Origin: Vulgatibacter incomptus
Lineage (GTDB): Bacteria; Myxococcota; Myxococcia; Myxococcales; Vulgatibacteraceae
NCBI RefSeq assembly: GCF_001263175.1
Contig: NZ_CP012332.1
Location: 4,112,220 to 4,176,219, forward strand
Length of the DNA: 64,000 nt
Direction: 5' to 3'
Numbering within the stretch: position 1 is the first letter of the stretch; each line of letters starts with the position of its first letter. The translations under genes were made by a program, and so were the position numbers. A model generated the notes under the pieces. The model searched no databases, was not told the DNA's origin, and worked only from the letters and a program-made list of their open reading frames with translations. Below are positions 1 through 8,332 of this stretch, piece after piece.

Positions 1-352
1 GGCGCACCTGATCGGGCGTGAACGGCTTGGGGATGTAGTCGACGGCGCCGGCCTTGATCGCCTGGACGGCGCTCTCGAAGGTGGCGAAGGCCGTGATCAG
101 GATCACCGCCGTGTGCGGCTGCCGGCGCAGGATCTGCGGCAGGAGCTCGAGCCCCGACTCGGCGCCGAGCCAGAGGTCGAGGAAGACCAGGTCGTAGGCG
201 CTCCGCTCCAGGGCCTCCAACGCGGCGGCGCCGGCGCCCACGCCGAGGATCCGGCCGCCCGCCGCCTCGAGGCAGAGGCGCAGCGACTGCCTCACTCCAG
301 CGTCGTCGTCGACGATGAGGGCGGACCAGCTCTTGTCGTTGGCGATCTCCAC
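1..352 (-). CDS. Response regulator, N-terminal receiver domain (partial, cut by window edge)
   Basis: Only the first 117 codons lie in the window. The translation is a complete CheY-like receiver: acidic pocket D15-D16-D17, probable phospho-acceptor Asp59 in LVFLDLWLG, conserved Thr87 and Lys109 in DYIPKPF. The segment ATFESAVQAIKAGAVDYIPK is typical of NtrC-family receivers, so an AAA+ sigma-54 activator may follow, but that part is outside the window. The start is a GTG at 352 with an AGGGAGG ribosome site just upstream; the only other signal is weaker. It lies 32 bp behind the RND pump gene on the same strand, so it is probably the last-but-one part of the efflux operon and the regulator of that operon, with a histidine kinase expected nearby. 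Receiver assignment is firm; the output domain and the signal are not known. Confidence 0.88.
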   Translation of the reverse strand, partial: MEIANDKSWSALIVDDDAGVRQSLRLCLEAAGGRILGVGAGAAALEALERSAYDLVFLDLWLGAESGLELLPQILRRQPHTAVILITAFATFESAVQAIKAGAVDYIPKPFTPDQVR

Positions 353-384
353 CTGCGCCTCCCTGGAACGGGCGTTCGAACACC

Positions 385-3300
385 CTAGTCGAATGCTTCC
401 TGCCCCGCGGCGATCGTGCGCTCGGATCCTCGCCCGGCTGGCGCCAGTATCCGGTAGACCACCGGGACCACGAAGAGCGTGAGCAGCGTCGCGCTCGAGA
501 GGCCCCAGATGATCACGGTGGCGAGGGGACGCTGCACGTCCGAGCCGAGGCCGGTCGCGAGCGACGCCGGCAGGAGGCCGAGCACCGCGACCGCGGACGT
601 CATCAGGATCGGGCGGAGGCGGGACATCCGTCCATGGACGATCGCCTCGTCGAGCGAATGCCCCTCGAGCCGCCAGGCGTCGATCCCGCGGACCATGAGC
701 AGGCCGTCCATGATGGAGACGGCGAACACCGTGGCGAGGCCGACGCCGGTCGAGACGTTGAGGTTCATGCCGCGCAGGTAGAGCGCGATCATCCCCCCGG
801 CAAACGCAAAGGGGATCGGGACCAGCAGGATCAGCGTGGTCTTCAGCGAGCGGAACGCGGCGAGGAGCACCAGCGCGATCACGCCGATGGTGGCGGGGAT
901 CAGCAGGAGGAAGTGCCGCTGTGCCCGCGCCAGGTTCTCGAACATGCCGAGCCAGGCGACCCGGTAGCCGGCGGGCAGCTCGACCTCCTTCTCGAAGCGC
1001 CGCTTCGCCTCGGCGACGAAGCTGCCCTGGTCGCGGCCGACGATGTCGGTGCGCACGGTGAGCCGGCGCTGTCCGTTCTCCCGCGCGACGATGGTCTGGC
1101 CGTCGACCACCTCGATCGTTGCCACCTGGGCCAGGGGGACCGTCCCGCCACTCTCGGTGTGGACCGGGAGCTGGCCGATCGCCTCGGGGGACACCAGCGC
1201 GCTGCGGTCGAAGCGGGCGGTGATATCGAAGCGTCGATCGCCCTCGTAGAGCACGCCCAGCGGCTCGCCGCCGATGGCGACGTCGATCATCCGGGTGAGC
1301 TCCGCGACCTTCACGCCGTAGCGCGAGGCCCTGGCCCGGTCGGCCGAGATCACCACCTGGGGCTGCGGCCCCTCCTGCTCGATGGCCACGTCGCTGGCGC
1401 CCGGGACGCTGGCGAGGACCGTGGTCGCTCGCTGCGCGAGCGAGAGGAGGGTGGCGGGATCGGCCCCGCTGATCTCGAGAGCGAGGTGCGCCGACGTGCC
1501 GTTGGTGTCCTCGGTCACGCTGTCGATGATCGGCTGGGTGAAGTTGAACTTCGTGGTTGGGAACTCGGTCCGGAACTTCTCGCCGATGGCCGCCACCAGC
1601 TCGTGCTTGGTGGAGAAGCGCTCCCAAGCGGCGCGCGGCTTCGGCCCGATGAGGATCTCGAGGCGGCTCGGCGGAAAGGGATCGGTGCCGCTGTCGTTGC
1701 GGCCCACCTGCACCGCCACGTAATCCACCTCGGGGAGCTCCCGGGCGAGGTCGCGCAGGCGCTTGCCGTAGGCGGCGCTCTGCTCCACGGAGGTGCCCTC
1801 CGGGAAGTTCGCCCGGACCCAGATCACGCCCTCGTCCATGTAGGGCAGGAACTCGGTGCCGAGGCGGGGCAGCACCACCGCCATGCTCGCGGCGAAGGCG
1901 ACCACGGTGAGGCCGGCGACCTTTCCGCGGTGACGGAGGAGCGCTTCCACCCAGGCGGCGTAGCGCGGCCGGAACCAGCGCAGGAGCGGGTTCTCCCACT
2001 CCTCGTAGCCGTTCCGGAGGATCCACGTGGAGAGCACGGGCACGGCGAAGAGGGAGAAGAGGAGGCCACCCGCCACCGCGAAGATCATGGTCATGGCCAT
2101 GGGGCGGAAGAGGAGTCCCTCGATCTTCTCCAACGTGAGCAGGGGAAGGTAGGCGGCGACGATCAGGAGCATCGAGAGGAAGAGCGGGCTCTCCACCTCG
2201 AGGGCCGCGTCGAGGACGTGTCGGATCAGCTCGCGCCGCGGCACGCGCCCTGCCTCGCCGATCCGGCGGGCGATGTTCTCCGCCATGATCACGGCGCCGT
2301 CGGCGATGATCCCGAAGTCGATCGCGCCGATGGAGAGCAGGCCCAGCGGGATGTTCGTGAGGTACATCATCCCGATCGCGAAGAGCAGGGCGAAGGGGAT
2401 CGTGGCCGCGACCAGCAGCGCCATCGAGGGGCGTCCGAGGAAGAAGATCAGCACCAGGAGCACGAGTGTGATGCCGGTGACTACGATGTGTGTCACCGTG
2501 TGCACCGTCCCCTGGACGAGCTCGCTGCGGTCGTAGAAGGGCCGGAGGAAGACGCCCTCCGGGAGCCCGCCCTCGCCGAGCTCGGCCACCGCCTCGTGGA
2601 GTCCCTCGAGCACCTGGGTTGGATTCTCACCTTTTCGCATCAGGACGATCCCCTCGACCGCGTGATCGTCGTCGTCCTTGAGGAAGATCCCGGTGGCGAG
2701 CTTGGCCGTCTCCTCCACCGTGGCGACGTCGCGCAGGAGCACGGGCGTCCCGCCCACCGACTTGAGGAAGATCTCCCGCAGGTCGGCGGCGCTCTCGATC
2801 GAGCCGCGTCCCCGGACCACGAAGGAGAAGCTGCCGCGGTTCACCACGCTGCCGCCGGCGCTACCGCTGTTGCTCTGGATCGCCTCGATCACGTCGCCGA
2901 CCGAGAGGCCGAAGCGCTGGAGCTGCGACGGCTGGAAGACGACGCCGATCTCCTTCGCGTCGCCGCCCAAGTTGGAGACCTCGGCCACGCCGGGCACGCG
3001 GAGCAGCCTGGGGATCACCACCCAATCCTGCAGCGTGCGCAGCTCCATCGCGTCGCGGGTGCCGTCGCTCGCGAGCTGGTAACGGAAGATCTCACCGTAG
3101 GCGGTGGCGAGGGGTCCGAGCTCGGCGGTCGCGCCCTCGGGGAGCTCGGCGCCGGCGAGGTTCTCCTGCACGCGCTGGCGGGCCCACCAGGGGTCCACGC
3201 CGTCCTCGAAGATCAGCGAGACCACCGAGAGGCCGAAGATCGTGCGGGAGCGCAGCGTCTCCACCTTGGGCACGGTCCGCAGGGCGAGCTCGATGGGGAT

Positions 3301-3498
3301 GGTGACCTGCCGCTCCACCTCCTCCGGCGCACGTCCGGGGAAGGTGGTGACCACCTCGACCATCTGCGCGGAGATGTCGGGATAGGCGTCGACGTTCTGC
3401 TGGCCGAGGGCCCAGGCCCCGGCGGCGGCGACGAAGAACAGGCATGCGAGGACCGGCACCCGGTGAGCGAGCGCGGCGCGAACGAGCGTTGCGACCAT
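385..3498 (-). CDS. Heavy-metal efflux RND permease, CzcA-like
   Basis: A 1037-residue inner-membrane proton/cation antiporter of the HME-RND family, the pump of a tripartite complex exporting divalent metal ions. The usual layout is visible: one N-terminal membrane helix (about residues 10-32), a large periplasmic porter loop, helices from about 335, a second loop and the C-terminal helix bundle. In TM4 the motif DFGIIADGAVIMAEN (residues 394-408) gives D394, D400 and E407, the same spacing as the three essential acidic residues of CzcA, which points to Zn/Co/Cd/Ni-type ions rather than the Cu/Ag CusA class. The reading frame is open 41 codons further upstream, but that part is arginine/serine-rich and overlaps the previous gene. 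ATG at 3498 follows an AGAGGT site and leaves a 4-bp gap to the fusion-protein gene, so it is preferred. Exact substrate is not determinable. Confidence 0.95.
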   Translation of the reverse strand: MVATLVRAALAHRVPVLACLFFVAAAGAWALGQQNVDAYPDISAQMVEVVTTFPGRAPEEVERQVTIPIELALRTVPKVETLRSRTIFGLSVVSLIFEDGVDPWWARQRVQENLAGAELPEGATAELGPLATAYGEIFRYQLASDGTRDAMELRTLQDWVVIPRLLRVPGVAEVSNLGGDAKEIGVVFQPSQLQRFGLSVGDVIEAIQSNSGSAGGSVVNRGSFSFVVRGRGSIESAADLREIFLKSVGGTPVLLRDVATVEETAKLATGIFLKDDDDHAVEGIVLMRKGENPTQVLEGLHEAVAELGEGGLPEGVFLRPFYDRSELVQGTVHTVTHIVVTGITLVLLVLIFFLGRPSMALLVAATIPFALLFAIGMMYLTNIPLGLLSIGAIDFGIIADGAVIMAENIARRIGEAGRVPRRELIRHVLDAALEVESPLFLSMLLIVAAYLPLLTLEKIEGLLFRPMAMTMIFAVAGGLLFSLFAVPVLSTWILRNGYEEWENPLLRWFRPRYAAWVEALLRHRGKVAGLTVVAFAASMAVVLPRLGTEFLPYMDEGVIWVRANFPEGTSVEQSAAYGKRLRDLARELPEVDYVAVQVGRNDSGTDPFPPSRLEILIGPKPRAAWERFSTKHELVAAIGEKFRTEFPTTKFNFTQPIIDSVTEDTNGTSAHLALEISGADPATLLSLAQRATTVLASVPGASDVAIEQEGPQPQVVISADRARASRYGVKVAELTRMIDVAIGGEPLGVLYEGDRRFDITARFDRSALVSPEAIGQLPVHTESGGTVPLAQVATIEVVDGQTIVARENGQRRLTVRTDIVGRDQGSFVAEAKRRFEKEVELPAGYRVAWLGMFENLARAQRHFLLLIPATIGVIALVLLAAFRSLKTTLILLVPIPFAFAGGMIALYLRGMNLNVSTGVGLATVFAVSIMDGLLMVRGIDAWRLEGHSLDEAIVHGRMSRLRPILMTSAVAVLGLLPASLATGLGSDVQRPLATVIIWGLSSATLLTLFVVPVVYRILAPAGRGSERTIAAGQEAFD

Positions 3499-3502
3499 GT
3501 CT

Positions 3503-4627
3503 CTACCTCTCGCTTCGGCTGGCGAGGGCCTTCGCGACGAAGGGCTTGAGCAGGATGGCGCCGTCGGCGACGACGCGGAGGGGCGCTGCGGGGCCGTCGA
3601 GGAGCTCGATGTCGGCTCCATGCGGAGGGCCGAAGCGGACCTCCGCCACGCGCCAGCGATCGTTCCCGTCCTCGACCAGCACGTAGTCCAAGCGGCCGAG
3701 GTGGAGGGCCGCGGTCTGGGGAACGAGCTGCGCGTCCCGCCGGTCCACGCCGATCCCGACCTCCGCGAACATGCCGGGGAGGAGGCGCTGCTCGCGGTCC
3801 TCCAGTGTGACCAGGAGGCGCAGGGTGCGCGGCTCGGTGGCCACGAAGGGGAGGATCTTCTTCACGCGGCCTTTTCGCGACGTGGCGGCCGGTTCGCTCG
3901 CGAGGCGGACGGAGACCTCCTGCTCGGTCTTCACCCGCGCGATCTGCGACTCGGGGACCTCTGCGACGACGACCGCGTTCCCAACGCCGACCTCGCGGAG
4001 CAGGGTCGGCGAGACGCCCTGCTGCTCGAGCTGCCTCTCGAGGGACGCGTGGTGCCGGGTAGCCGCGGTCGAAGCGGCCTCCGCCTCGTGGTTCGCCTGC
4101 CGCGCCTCGAGCCGGACCTGGATCAGGTTCGCTTCTTCTGCGGCGAGCTCGCTCGCGGCGCTGGAGCCGATCTCGAAAAGGCGACGGAGCCTCTCCACCA
4201 CGTCGGCGGCGGCCTTGCCCTTCGCGTCGTGGAGCTGCCTCGTGGTGGCGAGCTGCGAGCGCTGGAAGGCGACGTCCGCCGAGGCCTGCACCCACTCCGC
4301 CCACGCGCCCAGGAGCTCGGGGCTCGCGAGCTGCCAGCCTTCCGCGCGGTGGGTGGCGACGATCGAGCCGGCCACCTGGAGGAGCGGGCTGTCGATTTCG
4401 GCGGTCCGGATCGGGACGATGGTCAGGCGCTCCGCCAGCGGCGAGGCCGAGGGGATCCCGATGGCGAGGGGCTCGATGGAGATGCCGGCGCGGAGCGCTG
4501 GATCGCTCGGGGCCCACGCGGGAGCGGGAGGAGCGGCGAGCGCGAGCCAGCCGATGGCGGCGCCGAGGAGGACGGCGACGAACGCCCAACCCTTCCATTC
4601 GCCGGAGAGATTCGCGAGACGGTTCAC
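3503..4627 (-). CDS. RND efflux periplasmic adaptor (membrane fusion) protein, CzcB/CusB-like
   Basis: A 374-residue HlyD/CusB-type adaptor linking the RND pump to the outer-membrane factor. Residues 12-32 form the membrane anchor or uncleaved signal. The middle (about 105-210) is an Ala/Glu/Arg-rich alpha-hairpin, and the C-terminal part carries barrel-type segments such as VPESQIARVKTEQEVSVRL and LPGMFAEVGIGV that are typical of the family. The start is GTG at 4627, whose last bases form the TGA stop of the upstream outer-membrane factor (GTGA overlap), a strong sign of translational coupling. The pump gene follows after 4 bp. Family assignment is firm; no metal-binding His/Met-rich extension is seen, so the substrate cannot be refined from this protein. 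Confidence 0.92.
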   Translation of the reverse strand: MNRLANLSGEWKGWAFVAVLLGAAIGWLALAAPPAPAWAPSDPALRAGISIEPLAIGIPSASPLAERLTIVPIRTAEIDSPLLQVAGSIVATHRAEGWQLASPELLGAWAEWVQASADVAFQRSQLATTRQLHDAKGKAAADVVERLRRLFEIGSSAASELAAEEANLIQVRLEARQANHEAEAASTAATRHHASLERQLEQQGVSPTLLREVGVGNAVVVAEVPESQIARVKTEQEVSVRLASEPAATSRKGRVKKILPFVATEPRTLRLLVTLEDREQRLLPGMFAEVGIGVDRRDAQLVPQTAALHLGRLDYVLVEDGNDRWRVAEVRFGPPHGADIELLDGPAAPLRVVADGAILLKPFVAKALASRSER

Positions 4628-5922
4628 GGGAGCACCTGGACGCCGACGGCGGCCTGCAAGCGGGAGAGGGAGCGCCAGAGCTCGGCGCGGCTGGAGAGGT
4701 GGTTCCGCCGGGCCTCGCGCCAGCTCTCCTGGGCGTCGAGGACCTCGAGGAGCGATCGGCCGCCGAGGGCGTAGGCCTCTTCGATCCGCTCCTTGGCTCG
4801 GGTCGCGGCCCGGAGCGCCTCCTCGTCATGGGTGGTGGCGATCTCGAAGCTCGCCTCGTAGTTGCGGACGGCCTCTGTCACCTCCGCGCGGGCCTCGCGC
4901 CGGCTCGCCTCGAGCTCGTGCTCGGCCTGCCGCCGGACGGAGCGGGCTTTCGCCAGGCCGCCCTGGTTCCGGTCGAAGATCGGGAGGCCCACGGTCAGCC
5001 CGACGCCCCAGGAGTGGGCATCCGGGGCGCCCATCGCCTTGCGCTGGAACTGACGTGTGTAACCGGCTTCCACCGAGAGCTCGGGGAAGGCATCGGCCCG
5101 CTCCTTTCTGAGCTCCGCGCCCGACTGATCGACGTGCAAACGGAGGCCTACGAGATCGGGGCGGCTCTTCTCCGCGAGCTCGAGCGCGGCATGTTCCGAG
5201 ACGGGCTCCGGCGCGGGGCCCTCGAGGGATCCGGGCTCTTCGCAACCCCGGCCGACGATCGCCTCGTAGCGCGCACGGGCTCCGGTCTCTGCAGCCCTGG
5301 CGAGGGCGAGCTCGCGGCGCCTCTCCGCGATGGAGACGCGGACGCGATCCAGCTCTACCGCCTCGGCTCCGCCGGCGCCGACGCGGGCCGCCGTGATCGA
5401 GTAGAGGCGCTCGGCCTCGCGGTGGGCCTCGTCGGCGAGCTCGCGCACGCCGGCGGCCTCGGCGAGATCGTAGTGGGCCTCGAGGGCGGCGAGCAGGCGC
5501 TGCCGCCGGAGGTCGTCGAATCCGGCCTTCGCCACGTCCACGCCGATACCTGCGCTCTCTCGGGCGGCGGCGCGCTTGCCGAAGACCAGCCAATCGAGAG
5601 GCATCGAGACGATCGCCTCGAGCTGCGGAGGGCCGCCCGGGTGGTCGGCGTCGTCGAAGGGGCTCCAGGGGAAGGGCACGAGGCCCGAGGCCACCTGCAG
5701 CTCGGGGTTGGGGACGAGGGAGGCCGTGACTTCCTCCGCCTCGGCCTGGTGGATCTCCTCCTTGCCCGCGAGAAGCCTGGGATCGGCCTCGAGACACGAC
5801 GCGATTCGCGCCGCTACGGACGCGGGCGAGGCCTCGGCTTCGACTTCGGCGAAGGCGGGCCTGCCGGCGGTGAGGAGGAGAAAGGAGGCGAGCGCGCCGG
5901 GACGTCTGGAGCGGAGGAACAT
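4624..5922 (-). CDS. TolC-family outer-membrane efflux protein, CzcC-like
   Basis: A 432-residue outer-membrane factor and first gene of the efflux operon. An N-terminal signal peptide (MFLRSRRPG..., hydrophobic core, cleavage near AFA-EVE at about residue 25) is followed by two long amphipathic, coiled-coil-rich repeats typical of the OEP family, each with an ARxxxxEAE-type helix; the segment GVGLTVGLPIFDRNQGGLAKA marks the second beta-strand/helix junction. An in-frame ATG 21 codons upstream exists, but the extension is Arg/Pro-rich and would bury the signal peptide, so 5922 is chosen; a GGAAAG site lies just upstream. The stop overlaps the start of the adaptor gene. Czc rather than drug-efflux type is inferred from the partner pump. 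Confidence 0.92.
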   Translation of the reverse strand: MFLRSRRPGALASFLLLTAGRPAFAEVEAEASPASVAARIASCLEADPRLLAGKEEIHQAEAEEVTASLVPNPELQVASGLVPFPWSPFDDADHPGGPPQLEAIVSMPLDWLVFGKRAAARESAGIGVDVAKAGFDDLRRQRLLAALEAHYDLAEAAGVRELADEAHREAERLYSITAARVGAGGAEAVELDRVRVSIAERRRELALARAAETGARARYEAIVGRGCEEPGSLEGPAPEPVSEHAALELAEKSRPDLVGLRLHVDQSGAELRKERADAFPELSVEAGYTRQFQRKAMGAPDAHSWGVGLTVGLPIFDRNQGGLAKARSVRRQAEHELEASRREARAEVTEAVRNYEASFEIATTHDEEALRAATRAKERIEEAYALGGRSLLEVLDAQESWREARRNHLSSRAELWRSLSRLQAAVGVQVLP

Positions 5923-6246
5923 GGGGCTTTCCGGGCGATCGCGCCGCGAGCGTCGCGGCGACGGAATCGCGTGGCCCCCGTGCACCTCCGATGCCAGCTC
6001 TCAGACGCCCGATTCAGCGATTTTCCCCGGGTTTTCCGCGAGTGTCGGGGCGGAATGCGCGATTGCTCCGGGGCGGCTCCTGCATATTGCCTGGACGGTC
6101 GCTCTCCCTTCCCCGAGGCTCGAGCGAATGGGGCTCCTCGCGCTCTCGTGAGAGTGTCGTTTGGAGTTCAAACCGATTGCGGGTAGGGTCGAGCAAGTTG
6201 GCGCTCTGCCGACCCCCCAAACCAAACCCGAGCAGTTGGAGTCGAG
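5923..6246. other. Divergent intergenic region with an inverted repeat
   Basis: A 324-bp stretch between the minus-strand efflux operon and the plus-strand lipoprotein, so it must hold both promoters. The clearest element is a perfect 8-bp inverted repeat (CGCCGCGA at 5942-5949, TCGCGGCG at 5953-5960, 3-nt loop), 20-38 bp upstream of the efflux start codon. It could be an operator for the regulator at 1-352 or an mRNA leader hairpin. No convincing -35/-10 pair was found on either strand and no small gene is supported. Confidence 0.5.
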
Positions 6247-7269
6247 ATGTTTCGAATGAAGTACCTCCTGGTGGCCGCTCTCTTCGCGGTTGGAACGATG
6301 ACGTCGGCGTGCGGCAGCGACTCTGCCGACACGGGAGGAACGGGCGGCGACAACGGCACCGCCGGCAGCGGTGGCGATGATGGCACCGCCGGCAGCGGCG
6401 GCGATGACGGCACCGCCGGCAGCGGTGGCGATGATGGCACCGCTGGCAGCGGCGGCGACGACGGCACCGGCGGCACGGGTGGCGATGACGGCACCGGCGG
6501 AACTGGTGGCGACGACGGCGGCGTGAAGCCGACGGACTGCGAGGCGGCCTGCGACTTCGCCGAGGAGACCTGCGGCTGGCTCGACGCTTCGAGCCCCGAC
6601 TATGCGGCAGAGCACGCCGGCTGCATAGCGATGTGCGACGCGGAGACCGAGTGCTTCGTGGAGGCCATCCATGCCTGCAGCGAGCGAGCGCTGGACGCCT
6701 GCTTCCGCTCGGCGGACGAGACGCCCGAGTGCACCGAGATGTGTGACAACCTCTATTACGAGTGTGGGAGCGGCTTCGAGGGCGTGTCCCGCGCGGACTG
6801 CGGCGCCGCCTGCTCGGCGGGCGTGTTCGAGCCGGAGCTGGTCGCCTGCCTCTCCGCCACCTGCGACGAGGACGCGCTTCAGGCCTGCTTCGACGACGGC
6901 GAGGGTCCCGGCGGGCCGGACGCCTGTGAGGTGGCCTGCGCCCACGTGACCGGCGAGTGCGGCCTCGACACCTGGACCGAGACCTCGTGCCTGCGCGCGT
7001 GCCGCGCCTCCTACACCGCCGAGCAGGCGGACTGCCTCGCCTCGCTCGAGTGCACCGCGGATCCGATCGAGACCTGCTTCGGCGAGCTCTCCTGCGTCGG
7101 GATGTGCGACCACGTCTACAACGAGTGCGGCGCCGCCATCGGCGACGGCACCCAGGAGGACTGCGAGGTCCTCTGCCGCTGGGGCCTCTTCTCGGATACC
7201 GAGGTCGCCTGCTTCTCCACGGTGGCCTGCGGCGAGGTCGACGCCTGCGACGAGACCCTCGCGGACTAA
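6247..7269 (+). CDS. Cys-rich secreted lipoprotein with Gly/Asp/Thr repeat linker
   Basis: Not a recognised enzyme. The 340-residue product has a lipoprotein signal (MFRMKYLLVAAL..., lipobox TSAC, acylated Cys at residue 22), then a low-complexity linker of nine-residue repeats (GGDDGTAGS type, about residues 33-92), then about 245 residues with some 35 cysteines. The Cys domain itself looks repeated: units of about 60 residues carry a CxxMCDxxYxECG start, a DCxxxC middle and a VACLS or VACFS stretch, consistent with disulfide-bonded modules on the cell surface. ATG at 6247 is chosen because GGAG lies 8-9 bp upstream; an ATG three codons later is possible. Such linker-bearing lipoproteins are common in Myxococcota. 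Function unknown; a surface or spore-coat role is only a guess. Confidence 0.85.
   Translation: MFRMKYLLVAALFAVGTMTSACGSDSADTGGTGGDNGTAGSGGDDGTAGSGGDDGTAGSGGDDGTAGSGGDDGTGGTGGDDGTGGTGGDDGGVKPTDCEAACDFAEETCGWLDASSPDYAAEHAGCIAMCDAETECFVEAIHACSERALDACFRSADETPECTEMCDNLYYECGSGFEGVSRADCGAACSAGVFEPELVACLSATCDEDALQACFDDGEGPGGPDACEVACAHVTGECGLDTWTETSCLRACRASYTAEQADCLASLECTADPIETCFGELSCVGMCDHVYNECGAAIGDGTQEDCEVLCRWGLFSDTEVACFSTVACGEVDACDETLAD
6343..6522 (+). repeat. 27-bp in-frame tandem repeat encoding a Gly/Asp/Thr linker
   Basis: Six full copies and one partial copy of a 27-bp unit inside the lipoprotein gene, each coding for a nine-residue variant of GGDDGTAGS. The first four units end Ala-Gly-Ser, the last two Gly-Gly-Thr, so the array has evolved by unit duplication and drift. 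Such arrays can change copy number by slippage and would alter linker length without shifting the frame. Confidence 0.9.
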
Positions 7270-7297
7270 GCTGAGGCCCGTCTTCCGCGCCTTCGGT

Positions 7298-8251
7298 TCA
7301 GGGGCGCGGAAGGCTCCGCGGCCTCGCGCTCACCGCGGCGAGGCCCGCCAGCCCGAGCAGGACCACCACCCCGCCGACCAGCGTCCAGCCGGCGGGCCAG
7401 GGCTCGTCGAGGAGCGCTACGCCCATCAGCGTGGCGAAGAGGAGCTCCGAGCCCTGCATCGCCTCCACCGCGCCCAGCGCAGTGGGATCGTTGCGAACCC
7501 TTCCGGTCGCCTCGAAGAAGAGCACCGTCGCGATCACGCCCGCGGACACGGCGACGCCGCCCGACAGCCACACCTGCTCGATCGACGGCGCCCCGCTCCG
7601 GACGAAGCCCCAGACGGCGACGACCAGCCAGAGCGGCATGCTGGCCAGGGTCATGCCGAAGACGCGCTGCAGGGCGCTCAGCGAGCGCCCCTCCCTCTCC
7701 AGGTGGAGCAGCATCCTCCGGTTGCCGAAGGGATAGGCGAAGGCCGACACGAGCACGCAGCCGAGGGCGATCCAGCCGTCGCTCTGCAGGCCGCTGCCGA
7801 TGCGGCCGAGCTGCATGAGGACCACGCCGCCCACCGTGACCAGGCCGATGCCGAAGGCGAGAGGCGGGATGCGCCCGCGCTCGTCGTCGTAGAGCAGCGG
7901 CGCCAGCACCATGCCCGCGACCACCGTGAGCTGGAAGCCCGCGGCGACGAGCCACGACGGTCCGCTGTCGGCGGCGTAGCTCAAGCAGACGTAGAAGAGG
8001 ACGAAGCCGATGCCGCTCCATGCGAGCCACGGCCCGGGGCTCGCGCGCATCGCCGAGAGCACCGGGCGCGCGCCGCCCCGGAGGCCCACCAGCCCCGCGA
8101 GGATCGGGAGGGTGATCAGGTAGCGCAGGCTCGCCGTCCACGCCCAGTGGCCGCCTGCGACCGCCGCGCGGCGGTTGAGGACGTAGGTGAGCGTGAAGAA
8201 AAGGGCCGAGGCCAGGGCGAGGAGCACGGCGCGGAATGCGGTCTTGTTCAT
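7298..8251 (-). CDS. DMT-superfamily exporter, EmrE-type multidrug resistance family
   Basis: A 317-residue inner-membrane protein with about ten predicted helices in two tandem halves, as in the drug/metabolite transporter superfamily. The N-terminus (ALFFTLTYVLNRRAAVAGGH) and the positions of Arg/Trp residues in the loops resemble the EmrE multidrug resistance efflux family rather than plain EamA transporters. It starts at ATG 8251, 81 bp behind the second efflux operon's last gene on the same strand, and ends 28 bp from the convergent lipoprotein gene. Substrate unknown; it may be cotranscribed with the efflux operon but the gap leaves room for its own promoter. Confidence 0.82.
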   Translation of the reverse strand: MNKTAFRAVLLALASALFFTLTYVLNRRAAVAGGHWAWTASLRYLITLPILAGLVGLRGGARPVLSAMRASPGPWLAWSGIGFVLFYVCLSYAADSGPSWLVAAGFQLTVVAGMVLAPLLYDDERGRIPPLAFGIGLVTVGGVVLMQLGRIGSGLQSDGWIALGCVLVSAFAYPFGNRRMLLHLEREGRSLSALQRVFGMTLASMPLWLVVAVWGFVRSGAPSIEQVWLSGGVAVSAGVIATVLFFEATGRVRNDPTALGAVEAMQGSELLFATLMGVALLDEPWPAGWTLVGGVVVLLGLAGLAAVSARPRSLPRP

Positions 8252-8332
8252 GGGCGGGACATCGGGCCAGAGGCGCGGCTACCGCTCTTTATTCCGCCCG
8301 CGTCCGCGCGTCGCCCTCAATTGCGCGCACGC

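Noticed and set aside
634-3549. 971-codon open frame on the plus strand opposite the first RND pump gene
   Set aside because: Its translation is rich in His/Arg/Asp/Gly with no family pattern, while the minus strand encodes a complete CzcA-type pump with key residues; it is a codon-bias shadow.
6001-7113. 370-codon minus-strand frame with a long Ala/Val/Ile repeat
   Set aside because: It is the reverse of the 27-bp repeat linker of the lipoprotein gene, not a real repeat protein.
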